From: Candidatus Cloacimonadota bacterium
GTDB taxonomy: Bacteria; Cloacimonadota; Cloacimonadia; Cloacimonadales; TCS61
Direction of reading: 5' to 3'
Assembly (NCBI GenBank): GCA_021736135.1
Contig: JAIPGO010000023.1
Span: forward strand, 1-42,443
Length of the DNA stretch: 42,443 nt
Shown here one piece after another: positions 18,079 through 24,455 of this stretch. The notes under the pieces were generated by a model. That model was not told the DNA's origin. It worked only from the letters and a program-made list of their open reading frames with translations, and did not search any database. A program made the position numbers and the translations under genes. The first letter of the stretch is position 1. Each line of letters begins with the position of its first letter.

Positions 18079-18933
18079 ATGGATTATACCCGGTTAATGC
18101 AGAAAGCTCTGGTTTTCATTGAGGGTCGTTTGACCTGCTGGATATCTCTGGAAGATATTGCTGATGTGGCTAATTTCAGTATGTACCATTTTCACCGCAT
18201 GTTTTTGAACGTGGTGGGCACAACTCCGAAGAATTATATCCGTCAGCGTCGTCTATCGCAGGCAGGTAGAGAATTGATCTTCACTTTGCGACCAATAGCA
18301 GAGATTGCCAGACGTTATCAGTTTGAATCTCAGGCTGCTTTTACGCGCGCATTTAAGAAGCAGTTCGGGATCACGCCGGGTAAACTGCGCAGAACCAGGG
18401 CAGATTTTCCTTATTTTGAGGCAATTGATCTGGAAGAAAGATTTAAGAAAGGAGTAAGGATTATGGATGTTAAAATCATTGAAAAAGAAGCGATGAAGGT
18501 TATCGGTATGAAAGTGGTCACCACCCAGAAGAATAATACTATTCCGCAATTATGGGACAAATTTAATGCCCGCTGGAACGAGGTGGAGAATATCGCAATC
18601 AAGGGAGTATGCGTGGGCATCTGTCCGCATGTGGATACTTCTGATTTTGATGAAAATACCCAATTTGCCTATATTTCGGGAATGCTGGTGGAGAATTTCG
18701 AGAAAGTCCCGCCAGGTATGGAAACGCTGGATATTCCGGCACAGAAATATGCTGTATTTACCCATAAAGGAGCACTGGATACGTTGAATGCTACCTACCA
18801 GTACATATATGCCGAATGGCTGCCGAATTCGGAATATGAGCTGGCAGCAGCAGCAGAAATTGAGTGGTATGATGACCGGTTCAAGTTTGGAGCAGCAGAT
18901 TCGGAGTTTGATATTTATGTTCCGGTGAAGTAA
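18079..18933 (+). CDS. AraC-family regulator with GyrI-like effector domain
   Basis: 284 residues. Residues about 5-105 hold the two AraC helix-turn-helix units (ISLEDIADVANFSMYHFHRMF and IAEIARRYQFESQAAFTRAFKKQFGITPGKLR). Residues about 127-284 form a GyrI-like (SOUL/AraC-E_bind) small-molecule domain (VIEKEAMKVIGMKV, PAQKYAVFTHKG, DSEFDIYVPVK). This MarA/Rob-like layout is typical of multidrug- or stress-sensing regulators. The ATG at 18079 is chosen because GAAAGG stands 8 bases upstream. The open frame extends further upstream, but without start support. It ends before a repeat and a bidirectional terminator. Confidence 0.9.
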   Translation: MDYTRLMQKALVFIEGRLTCWISLEDIADVANFSMYHFHRMFLNVVGTTPKNYIRQRRLSQAGRELIFTLRPIAEIARRYQFESQAAFTRAFKKQFGITPGKLRRTRADFPYFEAIDLEERFKKGVRIMDVKIIEKEAMKVIGMKVVTTQKNNTIPQLWDKFNARWNEVENIAIKGVCVGICPHVDTSDFDENTQFAYISGMLVENFEKVPPGMETLDIPAQKYAVFTHKGALDTLNATYQYIYAEWLPNSEYELAAAAEIEWYDDRFKFGAADSEFDIYVPVK

Positions 18934-18951
18934 GATCGAAGACTAAAACAG

Positions 18952-19020
18952 TTAAACCCATTTTGTGCAGTAGGATTTGATGAAGAGTTGTAAGAATTTG
19001 AGTGCAGAATATGGGTTAAA
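18952..19020. repeat. CCCATTTTGTGCAGTAGG repeat, half-size copy
   Basis: It begins TTAAACCCATTTTGTGCAG and ends with the inverse TGCAGAATATGGGTTAAA. Its first ~55 bases align closely with the reverse complement of the right half of the larger element at 20518-20687, and more weakly with 14718-14776. It is inserted between the AraC-type gene and its terminator. Confidence 0.75.
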
Positions 19021-19026
19021 AAGAAA

Positions 19027-19052
19027 AAGCAGCCTCGTTAGAGGCTGCTTTT
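19027..19052. terminator. Bidirectional intrinsic terminator
   Basis: AAGCAGCCTC GTTA GAGGCTGCTT forms a perfect 10-bp stem with a 4-nt loop. It is followed by TT on the plus strand and flanked on the left by AAGAAAAA, which gives a U-run for minus-strand transcripts. It sits between the convergent AraC-type gene and the lipoprotein operon and would serve both. Confidence 0.85.
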
Positions 19053-19070
19053 AAATTGCTTTTCAGTAAA

Positions 19071-19358
19071 TTATTTCTTAACAGTTACTGTTCTGCAGGT
19101 AATCAGACCACTAGTGAAATAAGAAATCACACCATCAATGAAAGTCTGCTGTGTTGTGATCTCATAATCAGTGGCATCGCCAGCCATAGCATTGGTGTCA
19201 ACTTCATTAATCGGAGCCAGCCCGGCAACAATATACCACTGTCTTGCGGTAACTTCTTCGTTGCCCATAGCACCTTTGCCAACTTTGTGCACATTAACTG
19301 AGCAGGATACTACAAAGAGCATCGCAACGGCGAGTAAAATAATCATCGCTTTTCTCAT
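19071..19358 (-). CDS. Bor-like small lipoprotein
   Basis: 95 residues. The signal sequence MRKAMIILLAVAMLFVVSC has a lipobox ending at Cys19. The mature part contains ARQWYIVAGLAPINEVD and TTQQTFIDGVISYFTSGLIT. These match the arrangement of the phage-lambda Bor family (a serum-resistance-associated outer-membrane lipoprotein), where a similar TQQTFVNGLLGF block is seen. Assignment is by remembered family pattern, not alignment. It starts in an ATGA overlap with the end of the upstream lipoprotein gene and has a strong AAAGGAGG ribosome site, so the two are translationally coupled. The bidirectional terminator follows 19 bases after the stop. Confidence 0.75.
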   Translation of the reverse strand: MRKAMIILLAVAMLFVVSCSVNVHKVGKGAMGNEEVTARQWYIVAGLAPINEVDTNAMAGDATDYEITTQQTFIDGVISYFTSGLITCRTVTVKK

Positions 19359-19936
19359 ACTTTCTTTACCTCCTTTTTTATTACCGAACCCAGTGAGGAT
19401 TCAATATTTCTACTATATTCGTTATAAGATTCTCGCGGAATCATATAAATTATATCAAAAACGATATTATGATCTGGTATCAATATTACCAGCATAACAT
19501 TTTTTGTATCGGAATAAACATACTGATAAAATGAGATGCCATCTTTAATAAAACTATCCTTAGAATTTAGCTGCAAAGGCATATTACCGGTAATTTCCAG
19601 TTGCCTGACTTCAAGAGGAACCGGTGAATATGAGGTTATCATTACACTGTTGTTTTCCTGATTAAAATAGAGACTGCAGTTTTCTTTTGCAACGTTAAAA
19701 GGCAGTTGTGAAAGTATTGGAGATTTATCATTAATTTGAGCAGTAAAATCAACCATTCCTTTGGGTGGATTAACCTGAATTCCGCTATCTCCGAGTAAAA
19801 CAGCTTTCTCCACGCGCGTACTGTCAAAATTGAACAGCATATTGCGTTTATCAACCTCTGATTTATTCTCAGAAGTGCAGGAAAACCCGATTACAAGTAT
19901 CAGGATAATAATTATTGCGTTTAAATATTTTTGCAT
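19355..19936 (-). CDS. Lipoprotein of unknown function
   Basis: 193 residues. The N-terminal hydrophobic segment (AIIIILILVIGFSC) has a lipobox ending at Cys20. The mature part is soluble and beta-rich (VEKAVLLGDSGIQVNPP, KENCSLYFNQENNSVMITSYSP, FYQYVYSDTKNVMLVILIPDHNIVFDIIYMIP), ending with a basic helix (SVIKKEVKKV). I do not recognise a family. It is the first gene of a two-gene operon with the Bor-like lipoprotein, overlapping it by four bases, which suggests a shared envelope role. The upstream ribosome site is weak. Confidence 0.7.
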   Translation of the reverse strand: MQKYLNAIIIILILVIGFSCTSENKSEVDKRNMLFNFDSTRVEKAVLLGDSGIQVNPPKGMVDFTAQINDKSPILSQLPFNVAKENCSLYFNQENNSVMITSYSPVPLEVRQLEITGNMPLQLNSKDSFIKDGISFYQYVYSDTKNVMLVILIPDHNIVFDIIYMIPRESYNEYSRNIESSLGSVIKKEVKKV

Positions 19937-19973
19937 AAAATAACTATTTTGTTAGTTGTGAATTTGTCAAGGT

Positions 19974-20329
19974 GATTATCACTCTGTTTTATTAACATCC
20001 CCCCGAAATTTTTAAATATCTCGCCTTTTGTGAAGTTTCATTTCCCTGAAAGGGATATATTCGTATAGCGTAAGGTTGGCTCGGTACTCCGAGATTACCT
20101 TATGAATGATGCATATACCCCCACCCCATCGGCGCGCAGCGCCGATGGGGTGGGGAGGGGCTCATTTTTTATATAAGGTAGCACCTTCTGTGCAACCTTA
20201 CGCTATACAAATTTATCCCGTACCGGGAATTATAAGAAATAAATCCTAAATATTACTTTATAAAATAAGAAGTTACCACAAATCATGAATAATAAAACGG
20301 GGGGATGCCAGGATTATCACTCTGTTTTA
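19974..20329. mobile_element. MITE-like non-autonomous element with flanking 18-bp direct repeats
   Basis: The 18-base sequence GATTATCACTCTGTTTTA occurs at 19974-19991 and 20312-20329. Just inside, CATCCCCCCG (19996-20005) faces its complement CGGGGGGATG (20298-20307). Within lies a nested imperfect palindrome (about 20043-20228): perfect 16-bp arms GTATAGCGTAAGGTTG (20063-20078) and their complement (20193-20208), with a GC-rich core hairpin. No transposase is encoded. The arrangement (direct repeat, inverted termini, palindromic interior) fits a miniature inverted-repeat element. The 4-base gaps between the direct repeats and the inverted termini are unusual. Confidence 0.65.
20119..20155. 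repeat. GC-rich 17-bp perfect hairpin at the centre of the element
   Basis: CCCCACCCCATCGGCGC (20119-20135) pairs perfectly with 20139-20155 across the loop GCA. The stem is much richer in G+C than its AT-rich surroundings. A T-run follows shortly after (20165-20170), so it could also stop plus-strand transcription. Confidence 0.8.
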
Positions 20330-20517
20330 GAGATAACGTTATGAGTGGGCGTTCACCAAAGCGCGGTTTAGGGAATAAACACGACTCTTTCGGCCTCTGG
20401 TTTTGTTCACAACCGAAAAACTGGATACCTGTTAATATGTTACAAAGTTGAAGCATAATCATCGTAATTAAGTAAAAGTATCAATCCGGAAAGATTGATC
20501 TACATTTTTTAAGAATA

Positions 20518-20687
20518 TTAAACCCATAATGTGCAGTAAGATTTCACAAATAGCTCCAGGTTTCTGGCACAGAGAAAGTTACAAAATGATCATAAATATC
20601 AAAAATATTCACTGATAATTTTCTAACTTCTCTGCACTCAGAACCTTAGTACTCTTTGCAAAAGCTTACTGCACAATATGGGTTAAA
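20518..20687. repeat. Full-length palindromic element of the CCCATnnTGTGCAGTA family
   Basis: The ends TTAAACCCATAATGTGCAGTAAG (20518-20540, first 20 bases TTAAACCCATAATGTGCAGT) and 20665-20687 are inverted repeats matching at 21 of 23 positions. Pairing continues imperfectly inward (e.g. CACAGAGAAAGTTA against its counterpart near 20623-20636), so the whole 170 bp is one imperfect palindrome. Partial relatives lie at 18952-19020 and 14718-14776. Confidence 0.75.
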
Positions 20688-20705
20688 AGTAAGTGACTAA
20701 TGAGC

Positions 20706-21482
20706 TTAATATTGAGTGAGGTGATTGTTTATTTTAGTGAAAAGGGCAGTAATACGTGGGTCGGCAGGGAGGTTTTTCCGGATAATCTCAAGGTAGTGCC
20801 GGTTTTTCAGGAGGGTACGGGTAGGAGTGAAATTCAGGGTGAATACCCAGCCAGCCTGGAGGAGTTTGAAGTCATTGAAGGATTTTAAAGTGTGATAATC
20901 TACATCCTTACCGTCAGTAACCTGTTGCAGAATATCTTCTGAGAATTCGGGAGTTTCCGGCAGCTCGAGTTCCAGTGTTTTATTGCGCTGTTTCTGAGGT
21001 AGTGCATAATATTCGGTGACAATGCGGAAGATATCGAGTTTATCGGCATCACGGAGTAGTTTGCTGTAAAAGAGAATTTCTTCCGCTTCATCAGCCGGAA
21101 GGTGAAGCCGATTATGATAGAGGATGGCTTTAAGAATAATCTGCTGAGCCTCATTATCGAGATCGTGCAAAACGTTTTCCTTTTTTAGTATTTCCACTCC
21201 CAGTTCGGCATGATTTATGGAAGCGCTATCATTGAAGGTGCCATAATTTTTATATTGTTCAAAGCGGGCGACGTCATGGAATAAACCCATGATCTCAGCG
21301 AGACGCAGTTCAACCGGTTTCAAATTAAGTATTCTGCCGATGGTAATGATATCGTCACAGACCTTGAAGGTGTGTTCCAGTTTCAGGTTGATGTTGTGGT
21401 TATCTATGCACTTTGTATATGATTCCGTATATTGCAAAAACCATTTTTTCAGGTTATGGACTTTATTTTGAGCTATCACCAT
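20706..21482 (-). CDS. HD-domain phosphohydrolase
   Basis: 258 residues with the complete HD metal-binding set: H in LEHTFKV, HD in GLFHDVARFEQY, H in AILYHNRLHL and D in LLRDADKLDIFRIV. HD proteins hydrolyse phosphomonoesters, nucleotides or cyclic dinucleotides; the exact substrate is not predictable. There is no signal peptide and no fused domain. GGAG lies 6 bases before the ATG. It is divergent from the purine-type cluster that starts 180 bases away, so the intergenic region may contain promoters for both. A direct role in that pathway is not indicated. Confidence 0.85.
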   Translation of the reverse strand: MVIAQNKVHNLKKWFLQYTESYTKCIDNHNINLKLEHTFKVCDDIITIGRILNLKPVELRLAEIMGLFHDVARFEQYKNYGTFNDSASINHAELGVEILKKENVLHDLDNEAQQIILKAILYHNRLHLPADEAEEILFYSKLLRDADKLDIFRIVTEYYALPQKQRNKTLELELPETPEFSEDILQQVTDGKDVDYHTLKSFNDFKLLQAGWVFTLNFTPTRTLLKNRHYLEIIRKNLPADPRITALFTKINNHLTQY

Positions 21483-21585
21483 ATTATTCTCCTATGCTAA
21501 TTTTTTAGAAGATGAGGTCAAATATAGAAGTGGATTTTTTTTGGCAATGATAAAGCACGGCAAACTGAATGGATGGATTAAAAAG

Positions 21586-21620
21586 TGACATGTCAGGATA
21601 GTTACCGAAAAAAGTTGACA
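21586..21620 (+). promoter_or_regulatory. Possible operator and -35 region upstream of the purine-type cluster
   Basis: A 10-bp perfect palindrome TGACATGTCA (21586-21595) lies between the divergent HD-hydrolase and hydantoinase genes. It is followed by TTGACA (21615-21620), which repeats the TGACAT motif. TTGACA could be a -35 box, but 17 bases downstream there is only an A-run, not a good -10. Assignment as operator or promoter is speculative. Confidence 0.3.
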
Positions 21621-21662
21621 TAAAGGGGAGTTAAGTTAAAAAAACAGATAAGGGTTATAAAG

Positions 21663-22994
21663 ATGATAATAAAGAATGGACTGGTAGCTTTTCCTGGGAA
21701 AAGTGAATTTGTGAAAAGTACGCTGGAGATACGGGATGGGAAGATATCCGCCATCCTTGATAACGCGCCTGAGGGTGCAGAATGTCTTGATGCAGAAGGG
21801 CTTTACGTATTTCCGGGAGCCGTTGATGCCCATGTACATTTTGACACTCCGGGATTTGAAGAGCGGGAAGATTTTTATCATGGGAGCAGTTTTGCTGCCA
21901 GTGGCGGGGTGACGACAGTTATCGATATGCCCTGCACGAGCCTGCCTCCGGTCACAAATCTGGCGCATCTGAAACATAAACTGGCAGCCGTGAAAAAGCA
22001 GTCCGTTATTGATTACGCTTTCTATGGGGGAGTTTCCGCTAATAATTTTGCAACGTTTGAGATCGATATGGAAGAACTGGCACCTTACGTGGCGGGTTAT
22101 AAAACTTATCTGATATCAGGGATGGAAAGTTTCGGGGCTTTAAATTATGAGCAACTGGAAAAGGTTCTGCTGGTTAGTAAAAGACTGGGATTGCCCGTGT
22201 TATTACACGCGGAAGACGGGAAATTCATTGAAAAAGCGGAAAAGAGAGAAAGGCAGACGGGTAACAAACCATTAAATTATTACCGTTCACGTCCGGAAGC
22301 GGCGGAGATGGAGGCTATTTACCGGGCAAAAGGAATCTTGGCAAAAACAGACGGCGACCTGCACATTGTACATATCAGCAGCGGCGAAGCAGCAGAAATT
22401 GCTTTCAAGGCTGGCATCAGTGTAGAGACATGTCCCCACTATCTGGCATTCAGTTTTTCTGATTTTCAGAAGCAGGGCAGCATTTTGAAAGTGGCACCGT
22501 GCATCAAGCAGGCACCGGCACACGAAGAATTATGGAAACAACTGGCTAATGGCAACATCAGTTTTGTGGCTTCTGACCATGCACCCTGCCGGCTGGAAGA
22601 TAAAGCAACGGGCTCAATCTGGAGTGACTATTCCGGGATAGCTGGAACGGGGACACTTTTTCCCTATCTGCTATCAGAAGGTTATTTTCAGAAGAGGCTC
22701 GGATTAGCGAGGTTTTTAGAAATAACTTCTTCCAAGGCAGCGGAGCGTTACGGACTGGCAAAACGTAAGGGTTCCATTGAAGTGGGAAAGGATGCTGACC
22801 TGGTATTAGTGAATCCCCGTAAGCACTGGAAAGTAAAGGCAGAGGAGTTTTTATCGCAAGGGAAAATATCTCCGTGGGAAGATGAGACTTTCCGGGGAAA
22901 AGTTGTGATGACTATTTTGCGGGGAAAAGTGATTTATGAGGAGAATAAGGGTATTCTGGCGAAAGCGGGAAGCGGAGATTTTTTGGGAAACTGA
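21663..22994 (+). CDS. hyuA: Hydantoinase/allantoinase-type cyclic amidohydrolase
   Basis: 443 residues, amidohydrolase superfamily TIM barrel. The binuclear-metal set is complete: DAHVHF (about 55-60), carboxylated-lysine candidate in GYKTYL (~146), H in LLHAED (~181), H in IVHISS (~235) and D in ASDHAP (~305). It also has the GSSFAASGGVTTVIDMPCTSLPP signature of allantoinase and dihydropyrimidinase relatives. It should open a cyclic amide ring (hydantoin, dihydropyrimidine or ureide). Leading a run that continues with SsnA, YgfK, YgeY and YgeW, it corresponds to the HyuA position in anaerobic purine-degradation clusters. Allantoinase is an alternative name; the substrate is not fixed by sequence. 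Confidence 0.88.
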   Translation: MIIKNGLVAFPGKSEFVKSTLEIRDGKISAILDNAPEGAECLDAEGLYVFPGAVDAHVHFDTPGFEEREDFYHGSSFAASGGVTTVIDMPCTSLPPVTNLAHLKHKLAAVKKQSVIDYAFYGGVSANNFATFEIDMEELAPYVAGYKTYLISGMESFGALNYEQLEKVLLVSKRLGLPVLLHAEDGKFIEKAEKRERQTGNKPLNYYRSRPEAAEMEAIYRAKGILAKTDGDLHIVHISSGEAAEIAFKAGISVETCPHYLAFSFSDFQKQGSILKVAPCIKQAPAHEELWKQLANGNISFVASDHAPCRLEDKATGSIWSDYSGIAGTGTLFPYLLSEGYFQKRLGLARFLEITSSKAAERYGLAKRKGSIEVGKDADLVLVNPRKHWKVKAEEFLSQGKISPWEDETFRGKVVMTILRGKVIYEENKGILAKAGSGDFLGN

Positions 22995-23011
22995 TTTGGG
23001 TCTAAGGATTA

Positions 23012-23118
23012 CAAGAGTTTTGAACGTATTTCGGGCAAGACTTTTGGAATCCGACTTGAGCTGGGAAATGGATTGTGTTGCTCAAAAGTCTTGTCCGGAG
23101 TACCGTCCAAAACTCTTG
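23012..23118. repeat. Imperfect palindrome inside the operon
   Basis: The arm 23012-23046 (starting CAAGAGTTTTGAACG) is the near-complement of 23083-23118 (ending GTCCAAAACTCTTG), about 80 percent paired over 35 bases with a ~36-base loop. It fills the spacer between the hydantoinase and ssnA genes, almost the only sizeable gap in the operon. It may be an attenuator, a processing site or a small inserted element. Confidence 0.7.
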
Positions 23119-23150
23119 GCTTAATATTCATTAATTATAAGGATAGATTT

Positions 23151-24455
23151 ATGGATGTATTATTAAAGAATGGTTTATTTGTTTATCCGGAAGAAGGACA
23201 TTTCAGGATTTCTCAGGGGGATATGGCAATTGTAGAAGGCATAATCCAGGAAAAGATACCGGAAGACAGACCTTTTATAGAGATCAACTGCGAAGGGAAA
23301 GTAGTGATGCCGGGACTGGTTAATGCACATCATCATATATATTCCACTTTATCAAAAGGGATACCGTGCGAAACGCCATTCCACAATTTTCTGGGTAATC
23401 TGGAGAATTTATGGTGGCGTTTAGACAGGTCTTTAACGGAAGAAGATATGCTGCTCTCCACCGTATTAACGATGGAAGAATGCCTGAAGCAGGGGGTTAC
23501 CACTGTTTTTGACCATCACATTTCAGTACCTTTTATAGAGAATTCCCTGAGCAAAATGGCAGAGGTTTTTGAGGCTTATGGAGTGCAGGGCACACTGGCA
23601 TTTGAAATATCCGACCGTAACGGGAAAGATATCTTTGCCAGGTCGCTGGCTGAGAACCTGAGATTTGCTGCGGAAGAACGGAAAGTGAAGGGAATGCTGG
23701 GAATGCATGCTTCCTTTACCTTGAGTGATGAAAGTATGGGAGAAATAGCGGCAAAAAGCGGAAACCTGCCGATTCACATTCATGTGGGAGAAGACGTATA
23801 TGATGGAGAAAAATGCCGGACAGATCACAGCATGAGCGTTCTGGCACGATTAGATAAGTTTGGGTTATTAAGGAAAAATTCGCTGCTAGTGCATTGCAGT
23901 AATCTGGATGCCGGAGAGTTGGAAATATTGACAGGCAAGCCGGTATTTGTGGCCCAGGCAGTGGATTCCAATATGAATAACGGCTTGAATGTGGCAGATT
24001 TTCATAAATTATGGGAACAGGGCATAGCCTGCGTTGTGGGCACGGACGGGATGCATTCGAGTGCGTTGAAGGCTCTCAAGAATTCTTACCTGATGCTGAA
24101 ATACCAGAACCGGAATGCGGATATTGGTTTTGGGGAAATGGGATCAATGCTGTGGCAGGGATATAAATTAAAAACAGACTGGGGCTTTGACCTGGGTATA
24201 AATGCGGGAGAGAAGGCGGATCTGGCAGTATTTGATTATCTGCCGGCAACGCCTTTGAATGATGAAACCTTCCTGGGGCATTTCATCTTTGGAATAACAG
24301 AAGCGAAAGCACAATATGTGGTTAAAGGCGGAGAAGTGCCGCTTTTTGATAATGAACTAATGGTGGACCCGTATTATGAATTAAAGCGCAAGTCTTTAAG
24401 CATCTCAAGAGCATTATTCAAGCGCTTTGAGGAAACGGGCAGGAGGACAAGATGA
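23151..24455 (+). CDS. ssnA: SsnA-like amidohydrolase
   Basis: 434 residues. It matches the SsnA pattern of chlorohydrolase/guanine-deaminase-type amidohydrolases: VVMPGLVNAHHHIYSTLSKG (metal HxH near 58), NLWWRLDRSLTEEDM (a highly characteristic SsnA stretch), TTVFDHHIS, IHIHVGED (~207), LLVHCSN (~247), SNMNNGLNVADFH and VGTDGMHSS (metal D ~299). Such enzymes deaminate or hydrolyse purine-like rings. The ATG at 23151 is chosen because AAGGAT precedes it and the protein then begins like E. coli SsnA. An upstream in-frame ATG (23073) lies in the palindrome. The stop overlaps the ygfK start (ATGA). Confidence 0.9.
   Translation: MDVLLKNGLFVYPEEGHFRISQGDMAIVEGIIQEKIPEDRPFIEINCEGKVVMPGLVNAHHHIYSTLSKGIPCETPFHNFLGNLENLWWRLDRSLTEEDMLLSTVLTMEECLKQGVTTVFDHHISVPFIENSLSKMAEVFEAYGVQGTLAFEISDRNGKDIFARSLAENLRFAAEERKVKGMLGMHASFTLSDESMGEIAAKSGNLPIHIHVGEDVYDGEKCRTDHSMSVLARLDKFGLLRKNSLLVHCSNLDAGELEILTGKPVFVAQAVDSNMNNGLNVADFHKLWEQGIACVVGTDGMHSSALKALKNSYLMLKYQNRNADIGFGEMGSMLWQGYKLKTDWGFDLGINAGEKADLAVFDYLPATPLNDETFLGHFIFGITEAKAQYVVKGGEVPLFDNELMVDPYYELKRKSLSISRALFKRFEETGRRTR

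Larger units (their letters stand above)
19937..20705. other. Gene-free stretch packed with palindromic elements
   Basis: No coding region was recognised. It contains the probable mobile element at 19974-20329 and the inverted-repeat element at 20518-20687. Between them are the 10-bp palindrome ATAACGTTAT (20333-20342) and a 7-bp hairpin ATCAATC/GATTGAT (20480-20499) ending in a T-run, possibly a weak terminator. It separates two minus-strand genes. Confidence 0.6.

Noticed and set aside
20063-20208. CRISPR repeat or integron attC site
   Set aside because: Only one inverted-repeat unit exists; no regularly spaced repeats, no cas genes and no integrase or cassette structure.
20700-20888. 62-codon plus-strand frame
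   Set aside because: It lies antisense to the HD hydrolase C-terminus and begins at a repeat border; no ribosome site.
23073-23150. Longer N-terminus for SsnA
   Set aside because: The extra 26 codons are formed by the palindrome; the ATG at 23151 has AAGGAT and gives the family N-terminus.
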